A stretch of 64,000 bases of DNA, taken from Trileptium ribeirensis. Its lineage: Eukaryota > Nematoda > Enoplea > Enoplida > Thoracostomopsidae. Under the pieces are notes generated by a model. It was not told the DNA's origin, did not search any database, and saw nothing but the letters and a program-made list of their open reading frames with translations. Position numbers and translations under genes: made by a program. The stretch is taken from NCBI GenBank assembly GCA_030248225.1, contig JASANE010007152.1, positions 1 through 64,000 on the forward strand. The letters are read 5' to 3'. Positions 42,525 through 53,517 of this stretch are shown here, in pieces (the stretch's first letter is position 1; every line of letters starts with the position of its first letter).

Positions 42525-44194
42525 TTGGAAGTAGTGTTCGTGTCCCGAGGTACTAACCCTAAACGAGCAACTAGGGCTTGGTACATGATTGAAACACCAG
42601 CTCCAGTGTCCACGAGTGTTGTAACTGGAGTACCAAGTATGGTTGCATGAATAAGCAGTGGGGTGTTACCTGCGTTCATAGTGTTTAGTTGTCTAGTGAA
42701 CACACCTTGACGAGGTCCACGACGTAAGTCGCGAGTGGGATCGACAAATACTTCGTCGCCTTTAATGAAAACATGTTCTTCCTCGGATGAGTTACGTGAC
42801 GCTAGTAGTATATTCGAGCAACGTGGAGCACGGCTAGACGCGACGGACACGCGCGGCGTCCACGAAGGCCCAACCGTGACCTCAGCCGGCGAAGTTCTGT
42901 CTGTATGAGGAAAGTCGTCTTCCGCAGGTGGGGCATTCGGTAATCGGTGCTTCGCTCTAATCCATCGAATCGCTTTCTTAGGCTTACTATCGGTCCTAAT
43001 TAGCCGTCCACGACATGGGAACCATCGGGGTATATAGTATCCGTACTTAGGTGGGACCTTGCATTTAGTCATAAAATAGATCAAACTAATCAGTCCTACA
43101 GCGACGGTGATGATGAAGTAGGGCAAGAATCCCGTGTATTCCACAGCGGGAAGATTAACCACGCTACGTACTTGATCCTTAGCTATCTGCGCGACCCGAA
43201 GATTTATAGCCTTGGCGTTGTCGAGTGAGTCCCAAGTCAGAGGTCTCAGCTTGGTACCGGATAGCCGGTCAATAGTGATATTTGGTCCGAATTTTATTGT
43301 AATCTTCTCGGGCTTCAGCATGCTAGTGAGCACAATCGACCCTATAACTAACTGAGTATAGTTTCCATGTGGGAACCACAAGACTCCATTAGGTGGAACT
43401 TTTATCGTTTTACCCATCGTCACGTGAGCTAGATGTCTCCGATTTGTCAGTATGACCTCAGGTTCACTAGTCCGAATTAGTACTCCTTGTATAGTCGTGT
43501 GTACGGACGTATCGTTGGCAAGTGGGCCTATCAATGAGCGGTTGCTGCATGTGTGTTTAATAGTTTCAGGCACGTGTTCGCCTGCAATAATCCATTCCAA
43601 GCAGTTGGTGCTATGATCAGTTATCAGCGCGTGTGGTTCACAAAAAGCGATTCCTGGTCTTTGCTTGCATGCTCCCAAATTTAGTGATTCGAAGCGAATG
43701 TGTCCCAAGCGGGCAGCGTATTGAGGGAGCGGCAACCTCAGTTGCGACAGCGTAGCAGGTGCGTTCCAGCCAGTGTTGTGGATTCGAAAATACGGTCGAA
43801 CATCATTGCGCATCGGCAATGGTAATTGCAAAATGAACCCAAAGCGAAACGCTGTCAGATCCACGCTTACAGGCATGACACGACCGAACTGATGTAGCTG
43901 TGGATATTCGGTGCAATTGACCTTCCGGCAGCAGTCAGCGCGACATGATCCGTTCGGTTCATATGGCGGACAGAATTTACTCACATACGGATCGGACTTG
44001 CGTTCCCAATCTCGGAGTGATAACTGCAATACCACTGGCAGATGCGTTGTTTGGTCAGATTTGACCACCAGACCATGTGGCTCGATGACCACTTCTACCT
44101 GTCGGTTGACAAAAGCACCTAGTCGCGAGATTGAATCGCTAAATGGCGAAAGCATTGCGTGCGTAGAGCTATGCGCTGAGAGCCAAAGTAACAA
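42521..44194 (-). CDS. Env-like transmembrane glycoprotein fused to protease N-terminal half
   Basis: About 557 codons. A signal-peptide-like start lies in the tandem unit, followed by an ectodomain of about 340 residues with a Cys cluster (including CRADCCRKVNC) and at least five N-x-S/T sites. A single transmembrane segment is encoded at about 43072-43130 (LPYFIITVAVGLISLIYFM), then a basic/Pro-rich tail and, in the same frame, an aspartic protease start (TILGTPVTTLVDTGAGVSIM). Topology matches an envelope-type glycoprotein, but no known env family is identified. The unusual point is its place before protease and pol, not after integrase. The 245-bp triplication at 43961-44695 breaks its link to the upstream acidic frame; the two parts share phase once the extra copies are discounted. 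Confidence 0.6.
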   Translation of the reverse strand: MLLWLSAHSSTHAMLSPFSDSISRLGAFVNRQVEVVIEPHGLVVKSDQTTHLPVVLQLSLRDWERKSDPYVSKFCPPYEPNGSCRADCCRKVNCTEYPQLHQFGRVMPVSVDLTAFRFGFILQLPLPMRNDVRPYFRIHNTGWNAPATLSQLRLPLPQYAARLGHIRFESLNLGACKQRPGIAFCEPHALITDHSTNCLEWIIAGEHVPETIKHTCSNRSLIGPLANDTSVHTTIQGVLIRTSEPEVILTNRRHLAHVTMGKTIKVPPNGVLWFPHGNYTQLVIGSIVLTSMLKPEKITIKFGPNITIDRLSGTKLRPLTWDSLDNAKAINLRVAQIAKDQVRSVVNLPAVEYTGFLPYFIITVAVGLISLIYFMTKCKVPPKYGYYIPRWFPCRGRLIRTDSKPKKAIRWIRAKHRLPNAPPAEDDFPHTDRTSPAEVTVGPSWTPRVSVASSRAPRCSNILLASRNSSEEEHVFIKGDEVFVDPTRDLRRGPRQGVFTRQLNTMNAGNTPLLIHATILGTPVTTLVDTGAGVSIMYQALVARLGLVPRDTNTTSK

Positions 44195-44695
44195 TAGGAT
44201 TGTACATATGGCGGACAGAATTTACTCACATACGGATCGGACTTGCGTTCCCAATCTCGGAGTGATAACTGCAATACCACTGGCAGATGCGTTGTTTGGT
44301 CAGATTTGACCACCAGACCATGTGGCTCGATGACCACTTCTACCTGTCGGTTGACAAAAGCACCTAGTCGCGAGATTGAATCGCTAAATGGCGAAAGCAT
44401 TGCGTGCGTAGAGCTATGCGCTGAGAGCCAAAGTAACAATAGGATTGTACATATGGCGGACAGAATTTACTCACATACGGATCGGACTTGCGTTCCCAAT
44501 CTCGGAGTGATAACTGCAATACCACTGGCAGATGCGTTGTTTGGTCAGATTTGACCACCAGACCATGTGGCTCGATGACCACTTCTACCTGTCGGTTGAC
44601 AAAAGCACCTAGTCGCGAGATTGAATCGCTAAATGGCGAAAGCATTGCGTGCGTAGAGCTATGCGCTGAGAGCCAAAGTAACAATAGGATTGTAC
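43961..44695. repeat. Three tandem 245-bp units over the env signal-peptide region
   Basis: Units at 43961-44205, 44206-44450 and 44451-44695 appear identical. Each encodes (minus strand) the hydrophobic leader and the first 60 or so residues of the env-like protein. Because 245 is not a multiple of three, each added unit shifts the frame. Identity of the copies means the expansion is recent or is an assembly artefact. Confidence 0.95.
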
Positions 44696-47426
44696 ATACC
44701 CTCCACATACCTGAAGGATGTCCGGGGCCATTACTGAAATTTGGTGAAACGGATCGTACCCCGTTTCGATTGGGTTCCCTCCTGGTCTCGTTGAGTGCAG
44801 CTTCTTCCGTGGGGTCGCTTTTAGTTTCCCCGTCGCTCGTTTCCTTGTCACTCGAGTCAGTTATGCTTTCTTGCTGGGCGGCGTCGCTATTGGAGTTATC
44901 CTCCGATTCCTCCTCAGATGAGTTGAGGTAAGCGGCCAATGCCGTGGTTAATTGTTCGTCTACATTCGGGAAGGAGCCATCGGTGTTATCGTCCGGAAAC
45001 AAGCATAGTTCCGAGATTAGGCGATCCGTGCCCATTTTTAGTCCAGCAGACGTGTTTCCCTCTGTCTCAATCAGTCCTGCAATGTCGGGGCGCCGCAAAA
45101 GTCTCAAGCGTGCGCTAAGCAGTACCAGTCGAGCAGGTCGATGGGTTTCGTCGTCAAATTTCATGTTATTCATTGCCTGGTTAACAAAGAAGTTGATCGG
45201 AACACCGCGTGTGTCTTGGTTCCGATAAACGAATTCGATCAAATAGGGCGCCTCGCACAAGAGGTCGTGTAACTCGAGGTTCGCCTCACGAAAACTCTTC
45301 TGCATTTTGGCCGATTGAATTCCAACATAGTAAGGCCAATGAGGTGCAACGTATCCATCCGGGAGGGTGGACGCGCAAGCGGTGCTCAGCGTACCGTCAT
45401 AAGTCCATTTTCCTCGTTGACCGAAAAAGTAGCAGCCTACACCTATATCCCGTGAATCCCTTGCATGGCATTCTTGGCACTGGCGACACGCCGGATCCCT
45501 ACTTAACTCTACCTCGAATTCCCTCTCGATAACCTGCTGGAGCGTGTGGCCATTCACGCATTGGCCTACCAGATCGATGAAAGATTCCAACGAAGCAAGA
45601 GTTACGGGACCAAGATACATTCCAGTCATGCAGTGCCCAATTGGAGAAGCCATACCTAGTATACTGCTTAACATGGCGGCGTCTCGCTGTAAAGTGGGGC
45701 GTGTGCTAACCTCGAAGCGAAGCTCAAAAAGTCGGCTCAGATTGTTTAGCTGTTCCATGACGAGTATCACTCTCCGGTAGAAGAGAGCCTGCGGTTGCAA
45801 TGCCAAAGGTTGTCCGAAGTTGGCATTGATCTCACTAGCCCGAAAATTAATTGGTATAAGTCCCTCAGCCGATTCGTTATGCGCATCATCGGTCAGTCCG
45901 ATACGAGGGAATTGATAAGCTGTGGTCTTGGTATGATTTGCGGTCATAGTGAACAATGTGTCAGTCCCGAGGATTCGGTTACGTTCCCCGTCCGTCATTA
46001 CTCTAACTCGTCGAAGTTCTATTGGCGTATTGTTGGGAAGACAAAGTCCAGACATGTCCAATAGTTGTTCGTCAAGTCGGTGTACCCGTCCATCGTTAGC
46101 TTCTCGTATAAAATTAAGCAAATTCTCATGTCCCATACACGTGTCCGAGTCCTCGCTAATCACGCTCACAGATTCCTCCGAATTACCCGGGGACATACAT
46201 GGTCTCCCTTCGACGGACTCCTCAGTGGTCGTACCTAATTCGTTTGGGTTTCCCGAATTAACCGAGGGCATACCAGGCGCCTCTTCGACGGGTCCCAATA
46301 TATCGCTGGAAATGTCGGCCAATGTATCAGTGGAACTACCTAAATTACCCGGGCGCATACAAGGCATCCCTTCGATAGGGTCCCCCTGAACGTTCTCGAC
46401 CAGTGGATCCGAACTCATCTCTTGCACACTTCCCGTAGCGATACTGCCACTATCGCTGCCTTCGCTCAGGTCACTTCCTCCGGTAGCGCCATCTCTTTCT
46501 TCAGAACGTATCGACAATTGACTGGCTCGCAAGCTTAAATCAATGCCATCATCTGATGGTGCACGCGGTAGTTCGTTGTTGTGTTCGCGATGTACTTCCC
46601 ATACCCCTTCACTATGCCACTCTCGTGCGTCAGGGCTGGGTTCGCGTCGGTACCAGTCGGCATTCGGATCCACCCAATTGGCCCAGAGTTCCTCATCATC
46701 CAGCAGACGTTCCTCATCCATCTCACTATCACTGCATTCATCAGACCTATCATCAGACTCATCTGGCGCAACGGTCACGCCGTATTCAAGCTCTTTCTCT
46801 GGTTCATTTCCACCGTGATCAGTCTCCTGCTGGGTATCCTGACTTATATTACAAACTTTCGCTTTGCTGAAATCGTTCGCATCGCTCGCTGCGGATCCGC
46901 TTCGTTCATACAGGAGTTCATCCGACTCCTTCAGTTCATTTGATTCAACAACTTCAACATACTCAGCGTTATCCTTCACGCTGACTTCACTACAAGATTC
47001 ATTGAAAAAACTTAGCTCATTGCAAGTAACGTCGCTGCGCGCTTCAACGACGGTGGGCGCGACGGAAGCCTCACAATGCGATGGACAGTCTTTATTCGCC
47101 ACCCTGCCATCTACATCCCCGTACCTGGGCAGACCCCGGGCAATACTTTCAGCCCCAACGATCATACCCGCTTCATTGGCGCAATCGGCCGCGATCCCGT
47201 CGCTGCCTCTGCATGGGTACCGGTGACAAGGGCGGCCCCGGTCAGCATCAAGGAAGGACCCAATGACCGTAGAACCCCTTGCCAATGAGGTAGGGAAAGT
47301 CACCTCAAGGCCATAAGTAGCATACTTCGCCGGCTCGAAGTAGCATTCAATTACATCAACATCACTTCCATTATCATCTTCCAACAATTCACTAAGGCAC
47401 GACCCGCGCGGCGGTCCGGCCCACAT
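44364..47426 (-). CDS. Long acidic protein of unknown function between gag and env-like region
   Basis: A 1020-codon frame. Residues about 1-480 are very rich in Asp, Glu and Ser with no visible fold. Residues about 480-800 look globular (blocks of mixed hydrophobics; a Cys group CRQCQECHARD near 45450-45490). A second acidic Ser/Glu stretch precedes the hydrophobic leader MWRVCTILLLLWLS, where the frame enters the tandem units and ends out of phase with the env-like body. No family is recognised. It might be a gag extension, an envelope pro-domain or an accessory protein. The upstream frame 47740-47351 appears to continue it across a frameshift at about 47430. Confidence 0.55.
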   Translation of the reverse strand: MWAGPPRGSCLSELLEDDNGSDVDVIECYFEPAKYATYGLEVTFPTSLARGSTVIGSFLDADRGRPCHRYPCRGSDGIAADCANEAGMIVGAESIARGLPRYGDVDGRVANKDCPSHCEASVAPTVVEARSDVTCNELSFFNESCSEVSVKDNAEYVEVVESNELKESDELLYERSGSAASDANDFSKAKVCNISQDTQQETDHGGNEPEKELEYGVTVAPDESDDRSDECSDSEMDEERLLDDEELWANWVDPNADWYRREPSPDAREWHSEGVWEVHREHNNELPRAPSDDGIDLSLRASQLSIRSEERDGATGGSDLSEGSDSGSIATGSVQEMSSDPLVENVQGDPIEGMPCMRPGNLGSSTDTLADISSDILGPVEEAPGMPSVNSGNPNELGTTTEESVEGRPCMSPGNSEESVSVISEDSDTCMGHENLLNFIREANDGRVHRLDEQLLDMSGLCLPNNTPIELRRVRVMTDGERNRILGTDTLFTMTANHTKTTAYQFPRIGLTDDAHNESAEGLIPINFRASEINANFGQPLALQPQALFYRRVILVMEQLNNLSRLFELRFEVSTRPTLQRDAAMLSSILGMASPIGHCMTGMYLGPVTLASLESFIDLVGQCVNGHTLQQVIEREFEVELSRDPACRQCQECHARDSRDIGVGCYFFGQRGKWTYDGTLSTACASTLPDGYVAPHWPYYVGIQSAKMQKSFREANLELHDLLCEAPYLIEFVYRNQDTRGVPINFFVNQAMNNMKFDDETHRPARLVLLSARLRLLRRPDIAGLIETEGNTSAGLKMGTDRLISELCLFPDDNTDGSFPNVDEQLTTALAAYLNSSEEESEDNSNSDAAQQESITDSSDKETSDGETKSDPTEEAALNETRREPNRNGVRSVSPNFSNGPGHPSGMWRVCTILLLLWLSAHSSTHAMLSPFSDSISRLGAFVNRQVEVVIEPHGLVVKSDQTTHLPVVLQLSLRDWERKSDPYVSKFCPPYVQSYCYFGSQRIALRTQCFRHLAIQSRD

Positions 47427-48071
47427 ACTACATCATACGACCTATAATTTAGAACGGAACTAGGACTAGGCGGCCTTAATGAGGTACCATCATCATCCAA
47501 CCTAGCCTCCTTCATTCCTGGTCGTCCACCGACCTCTAAAAACTCCATGGATGCCTCACACGACGACCCGAATGAATCCAATTCTTCCTGAGCCATATCA
47601 ACATCATCGGCTTCCCTGCCGGAATCATCAACATCAACACTCTCAACATACGGATGGCCAGCCACAGAGGAGGAAAATAATAATGGCTCTTCAAATACAA
47701 CAACATCATCTTCCCTCACAATCTCTGCAGTCATCTCCAAAGAGCTGGGGGTCCCGGAATTCCCACCTTGAGGTGATTCCCTGGGGAGTACCGGTCATAA
47801 AATCAACAGCTCCTTTAAAATCAATCAACCTATAATTTTGAACACTACCATCTTCCATTTCTTCACAAATTTCCATACTGCCGTTACTATCCTCTACTGC
47901 GATTAAGGTTCGTACGTTCGTGCCGGACCCACGCATGGCCGGGCCGTTCGATTGACTAGTCTGTCGCTCGCCTCGCTGTTTGCCATTCAATTCACTCGCG
48001 GACATATATACAAGTGGATCAACACCCGAAATGGGTGCATCCACGCACAACATAGACATTCCCTCTCCCAA
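47351..48071 (-). pseudogene. Linker frames between gag and the acidic protein
   Basis: Two minus-strand frames, 48071-47706 (same phase as the zinc-knuckle part of gag, after a stop at 48078-48080) and 47740-47351 (shifted). Both are acidic and Ser-rich. They share a short similar motif (VQNYRLIDF and VLNYRSYDV), which might reflect an internal duplication. Together they suggest that gag and the acidic protein once read as one long polyprotein or as overlapping genes. Confidence 0.4.
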
Positions 48072-48077
48072 GTATCC

Positions 48078-50113
48078 CTATTTTTGGTATTTTGTATTTT
48101 CTTTACTAGATACAGTGTTAGTGAGCTCGTTTCCGTATTGTTCGTCGTCCAAGTCCCTAGGGCCCAATTCCATAAGTCCGGGGCTGTCCATACCCTGAAC
48201 TAGATCACGGCTCCGTGGAAGACGCGCGGCATCAGCCCACGAAGTGGACGTGATCACGTTCAGGTGTCTCTCAACGAGTCCTTCCATAGTCTCAAAATCG
48301 TCCAAGTCATCGTGTCTGTTTATCAAGTATCCGTCATCATCGTACAATGGTTCGTCAGTGGTCGCGATAGCGTTCACCCGTCCAGTCGGTTCACTATGTC
48401 CCAATTTACCTTGAATCATACCTAGTTCACGACTGAGCACTTCCAATCGATGAGTGGTAGCCGGGCTTGGTTCTCTATTGCTGTTACCTTGCGATGCGCT
48501 ACAATTTAGTTGGTATCGCCGGCGCGGTACAGCGCCGCCGTTTCGGTTGCCCTCGTCCCTTGGGTAAAATCGACCAGGTTGCTGCTGGGGCCCCATGCCT
48601 CTATTAGGTTGGGGTCGCTCACTTTGGGCTCGTTGGTACCCATAGGCCAGTGCAGGCCGGTTGTTATAGGTATCAGCTGGGCGGTTGGCGGCATATTCTC
48701 CGTTTCCGCGATTATTATTAGCGAATCCCGGCGGCGGACGGCCATATTGCGGTCCCGCTTGATTTGGTCCGGTCGGTCGCAGCCCAGGATTGTTCCACCC
48801 GGAATTGTTCCGATATCCGTTCCCGTTTTCGACTCGCCGAAACTGTGACGGTGGGCCTCCTCGGCCCGCATTATAGTTATCGTTTCTTGGGTATGCACCC
48901 ACACCATTTCGTGGTCCTGGCGGCCCTGGCTCTCGACGCGCAGCTCCAGGTGCATAGGCTGGGGCTAGATCGGCATTGCGCGGCGCGCCATTCACAGCAG
49001 GCGGGTAACGCGCGTTATACGGGCATTCGCGCATGACATGCCCTGGTTCTCCGCAGCGATAGCAGGTAATATGCGGTATCGGCCAACACGGCGGCGCAGC
49101 AGGTGAGCCAGGCACAAACGGCGGCGCGAGAGCGTTAAGCTGACGCGGGTTCTCGGCCCTTTTATCAATTACATCCAGCAACCGACTTATTGTATCGCTG
49201 TTGTTATTGTTCGCCTTGCGATGCTATTCCATCATATTTTGAAGTTGTGTGATCAGGCCTTCACCTCCTTCCTCAAGTAAAGTGTTTACTGTTTTGGCGC
49301 GAGGCTTACTGGCGACAGGTGCGTCTGGGTCAGGGCAGGCAGCGCTAGCATCTTCGTATCGTTTAGCAACACCCACGGTATCCCTAAACGTCTCACACTC
49401 ATGAATCTGGTTGAGAACCTGCCTACGCACCTCAGGTCGTAAGCCTCTTTGGAAAAACATGCGAAGCATGGTATCCCGTTGCTCATCTTCCATGTCGGGA
49501 AAAGCGCGATCACACAACTTCTGCAGTTCTAAACCGTACATCGCTACTGGCTCATTTGCTCCCTGTTGTCGAGTACATAGTCCTGATAATGATTTCTCTG
49601 GACGGCGAGACGACGAAAATAAAAAGCGTAGGTTGGCAACTAGTGCTAGAAAACTTTGGCGCTTTCCCGGTGGAAGGCCCTCAAAGGCCTCCTTGCAGGT
49701 CCACGCAAGAGACCTGGTACACAACTTAATTTTCGACGATCGTCCCAACCATTGGCGTTGGCGAGACGATTGTACATTCGGACCCAGTCCTCGAAGTCTT
49801 GGCCTCCAGGTTTCCCGTCAAAAGTTGGCATGTCTCTTAATGGGATCATAGGAGGGCCAGTTGGTTGGGTGGTCAAATGATGTCGAATAGCATTGGCTGT
49901 ATTCGTATCCAGTGCAAGTGACTCGGATGATTCTCCCTGACGCGATTGTCCCGGGGGTCGGGGTGGGGGAGTGAGCGGTCGCTCACTGGTGCCAGCGGCA
50001 CGTCTGAGCCTGGCACGTATGTCGTCCTCCATATGTCCGTCAGTCAAGCCGAAAAAATCGTTATTTTCCAAGTCCGGATCGGCGTGCGAATCCATTAGTA
50101 CGACAGTAGTCAC
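48078..50113 (-). pseudogene. Gypsy gag (capsid and CCHC nucleocapsid)
   Basis: The N-terminal part (50113-49646) is acidic then Pro-rich and ends in a start-of-capsid block (PTFDGKPGGQDFEDWVRMYNR). After a frameshift near 49650-49750 the capsid continues (49748-49224: ALVANLRFLF, then RQQGANEPVAMYGLELQKL, like the retrotransposon gag domain). In the same phase, past a stop at 49224-49226, a Gly/Asn/Arg-rich nucleocapsid (49181-48078) holds one zinc knuckle, CYRCGEPGHVMRECP (C-x2-C-x4-H-x4-C, residues 40-53 of that frame). Gag packages the element RNA. Confidence 0.85.
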
Positions 50114-51465
50114 CGAACAGGTTTGAGAAAAAATAAAAGGCGTGTGTCAAGTCGAGAGATGTCCAGACGTCACCTAGTAATGAATACGGCAATAATCTCC
50201 CGAATCAGCTATATTCTAAGCAAGCCTAACAAGCTCCGCAAAAAGGATTTCCGTGGTGTCAAAATGTCTTAGAACAATATTCCAAAGTAAGCGGATGCTG
50301 ATAAACTCACCACGCTTTAAGATATCCCAAAATGCACTCTCGTTACTGTCGAAACCCAACGGTCGGCGAGGCCTTACCTATAATAATTACGTGCACCTGG
50401 TCAATTGTTAAGAAATCAAAAGTTTACCGCAATTAAAATGTATTCGCACACGCCGAGGTCTATAAGCAGGTTCGACTAATATTACACAAAACAATTACTA
50501 GTGAAGCAAGTAATTGAAATTAAACAATCCAAGTACTACGAAATTACAAAATAAACAAACAACAATTACAATGTCCGTCGTGAAAATTCCGTTATGTTCA
50601 AGCAACGTCCCGGCAACAACGTCGTCCAAGCGAAACGTCTTGAAGCAATTCGATTACGTCGACACCCTAGCGTCCGTTGGCGATGGCGAAAGTCCGAACC
50701 GAAATGCGTAGTATTAAATGGGCGAACGTCACCAACACAGAAAATACGCGACAATAGTGACAAAGGTGAGGCACGTTGAGCGCAATTGAGGATACGCAGC
50801 AATAACAGAGCAGCCGAAAGTCGGTCCAAGAAACAGTGTCGTGAGTCCCGCCGTACAGTTAATACCAGGTCGAACGATAAAGGTTCCAAGGTTACTGTCA
50901 CTCCGGCAGATACGTTCCAACACGAAGTTAGTGATTAGGCAGCCGCGTCAAACAAGGATTCGTTACTCAATTAGTGGCGACAAGTAAGGCAAAATTCCGA
51001 ATATTATACGTAACGATGATAGTTAATTAAGTTACTAAATAGTGCCAGAAGCGATTTGTTAATACACAATCCTGAAAACAGTGCCCGTCACTACCTGCAT
51101 ATTGGTCGGTTCAAACACCACCTCCATAAGAGCAGGGTGTGAAAATACGATTCAGAGGTTTCGCCGTTAAATGTTCCACGTTTAAAACAAACTATGGCAC
51201 GAAGTAATATAATAGATGCAATTGTAAGGCAAACATATGTACAAGGATTCATTAGGGTACACTAAATGACTCCAAACCACCAATACATAGCAATTTTCTC
51301 GCGTTGCGAGAGGTCCGCGTGAAAGTACTAGCTGAGTCAACATAAAAGCGGTGGGTGCCGATCAAATTCGAAGTTAGCTGGTAGCCATCGCTGGTACAAA
51401 TCCAAAGAAATATACGCACGACGTAGGGATTGGACGAAAATTTTAAACTCGCGTCTGGGGGTCGG
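50114..51465 (-). other. Leader between right terminal repeat and gag
   Basis: About 1.35 kb with no domain-bearing frame. In a retroelement this would hold the primer-binding site and packaging signal. The bases right next to the repeat on the minus strand (CCGACCCCCAGACGCGAG) do not begin with the TGG expected for a tRNA 3' end complement, so no primer-binding site is called. Confidence 0.4.
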
Positions 51466-53350
51466 GCAAAATAATGGACGCCGCTCACGGCGTGGCCCCC
51501 AACGATGTAATATCGGTGACGCAGCTGCATGGCGCAACTTCCTAACACCATGCCCTTACGACCCCGGCTATCATAACCTCAAGGGTGGACCCTAAGTTTG
51601 GTAATTTAGCCACTTTTCTTGGTCAGACCCAAGAAGTTACGGAGCTTAGCAGGCCGCATGCGCGCTTCACGGGGTGTGTTCGGACCCCGCCCGATTGGTT
51701 GCGCACGCGTCTAGTATCTTGGCATGATTGCTGAGGTCCCCCAGGGAGGTTGACACCGAAACCTGCTCGCAGGTCTTAATGTCAAACCGATATTCCCTGT
51801 CCTAGCCTAACGGAAGTTGTTTTGTCTAGCTTAGTTTGAAGTGGAAACGCGTGATAATTTAGGTTTACTAGGTAAGTTTTGATTCCACTAAGTTTATCTC
51901 CTGTGGAACACTTTGTTCGCTGTAGCCTATGTGGCCCCCACAGGGTTCCGATAGTCCCTGAGAGTTTAACGCCGGACTATCTATTTTGTAGCGTGGTAAT
52001 TTGATTATGCCAGTATCTAGTGCCGAAGTTTTCCTAGTAAATTTTTTATCTTTGGCGTGAGTGTGACCAGCGCACACACGAGTTTGATGAATAATTTAGT
52101 GGACCACTCTCGCTGCAATACCATTACGCAAATAAGTCACTGTCGGTGGCGGACCGCTCGTGTCAGGGCTTGGGGTATTTACGTCCGCAAGCCGTGGCAC
52201 GAAGGGTCGACCCGTCCACTTGGACGTCCTTATCACGCTAAGAGTTCAACAACGCTGGACACATCAGGTGATTTTCAAGAGTTTACTGGAGGTACTATAC
52301 TATAGCGGTTAAGCACGAGTGAACGAAGATATCAATAGCACACGATAAATTAATAAGGCGACACTCTGCCAATTCGGTCATTCGTCCCATTTGTCTATGT
52401 CTCGAAATGAGGGAGGGTCGGTGCGAGCGAACGTGATCCCGGAGATACCGGACCAAAATCTGTACCCGAAGCGTGCAACAGCAGCGTTAACCAATTCAGT
52501 TATCGCTCGGGTCGTGCGTTCTGTCGTGCTTCGAAGGTCGCTCTCGGTAACGCAGGGCCCTACGAATATTCAACGTAACTCACGGAGGGGGGGAGGAACG
52601 GAGACAAACAGTCGAACGTGCTGGGCGGAAGGACGTTAGGAGGAAGGAGTCGACGAGATAGGCGAGGACAAACAAGCTGGGCTTGCAAGGGAGGTACTGG
52701 CGGCACGAGCTACACAGACGGCCGGATCAATGTTAGAAGATCCGACAGAAGTCGTTCAATAGAAAAAGGGCACGAACTATCGCACAAGGGAGAGCCTCGA
52801 CACGCTATACAGATTAAAGCCTATTCACGTTAAGCAGAACAGCTATGGTACATTTCAGTGCATAGTCCCGGAACATTTATCAATAATGGTTCAAGAAAGC
52901 AACTACTAGCAGACAACATGTTATAGACGAGACACCTATATGATAATCAACAGTATCGGGGCTCCATTCGGAGTGCAGTCCTGATCCGGCAAGTTTTGCT
53001 TAACGTTCCTATCGGTTCTCTCACATTGTTTCGTCCTTCAAACAAATCTCACGCTAATTGCCGATCGCCCTATATTTTCTCTCACTGTCCACTACAGCCC
53101 AAGCGGGGATTGGGGTTTTGCCCATTGTCCTAAAAATTCCGTAACTGGTGGGCCGGCGACGATGTGGTGGGTTTTGGTGGTGGGGTATCCGTCGGGCCAC
53201 GGCCTATCGGCAGGGAAACGTCCCTTTTTTGGCTGTTGTTTCTTGGGTTGGTTTCTTTCTCTTTTCTTTCCTTGCTTTGTTTCTTTTGTTTCCTGTGTCA
53301 CCGTTGTCTTTGCCGTCCTCTCTCTATCGCACTCGTTTTCAGATCCTAGT

Positions 53351-53411
53351 ACACTGTACGCATCGAAAGTGTACAGTGTCTCAACTGTACTATCGAAAAT
53401 GTACAGTTGAG
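53351..53411. promoter_or_regulatory. Twin hairpins, right repeat
   Basis: Same two inverted repeats as at 26971-27031 (9-bp and 11-bp stems, ATCGAAA in both loops), without a single change between copies. Confidence 0.6.
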
Positions 53412-53443
53412 TTATCACTAAAATTTTAACAAATTTTGTCAGA

Positions 53444-53517
53444 ACTCGATGGTCGAGTGGTTAGAACTGAAAGATCTGCAGCGGACTTAAATCCTGCGTG
53501 CAGGATCGAAACTTAAC
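53444..53517 (+). ncRNA. tRNA-like block, right repeat
   Basis: Counterpart of 27064-27137. The A-box-like block has one change (TTAGAAC) and the B-box-like block reads GGATCGAAAC, nearer to consensus. Same caveat: no full cloverleaf. Confidence 0.35.

Noticed and set aside
44939..47288. Numerous plus-strand frames opposite the acidic protein and tandem units
   Set aside because: Shadows of the minus-strand frame; no domain, and the minus-strand frame is far longer.
51440..51470. Primer-binding site next to the right repeat
   Set aside because: The bases adjoining the repeat do not start with TGG and match no tRNA 3' end that I can recognise.
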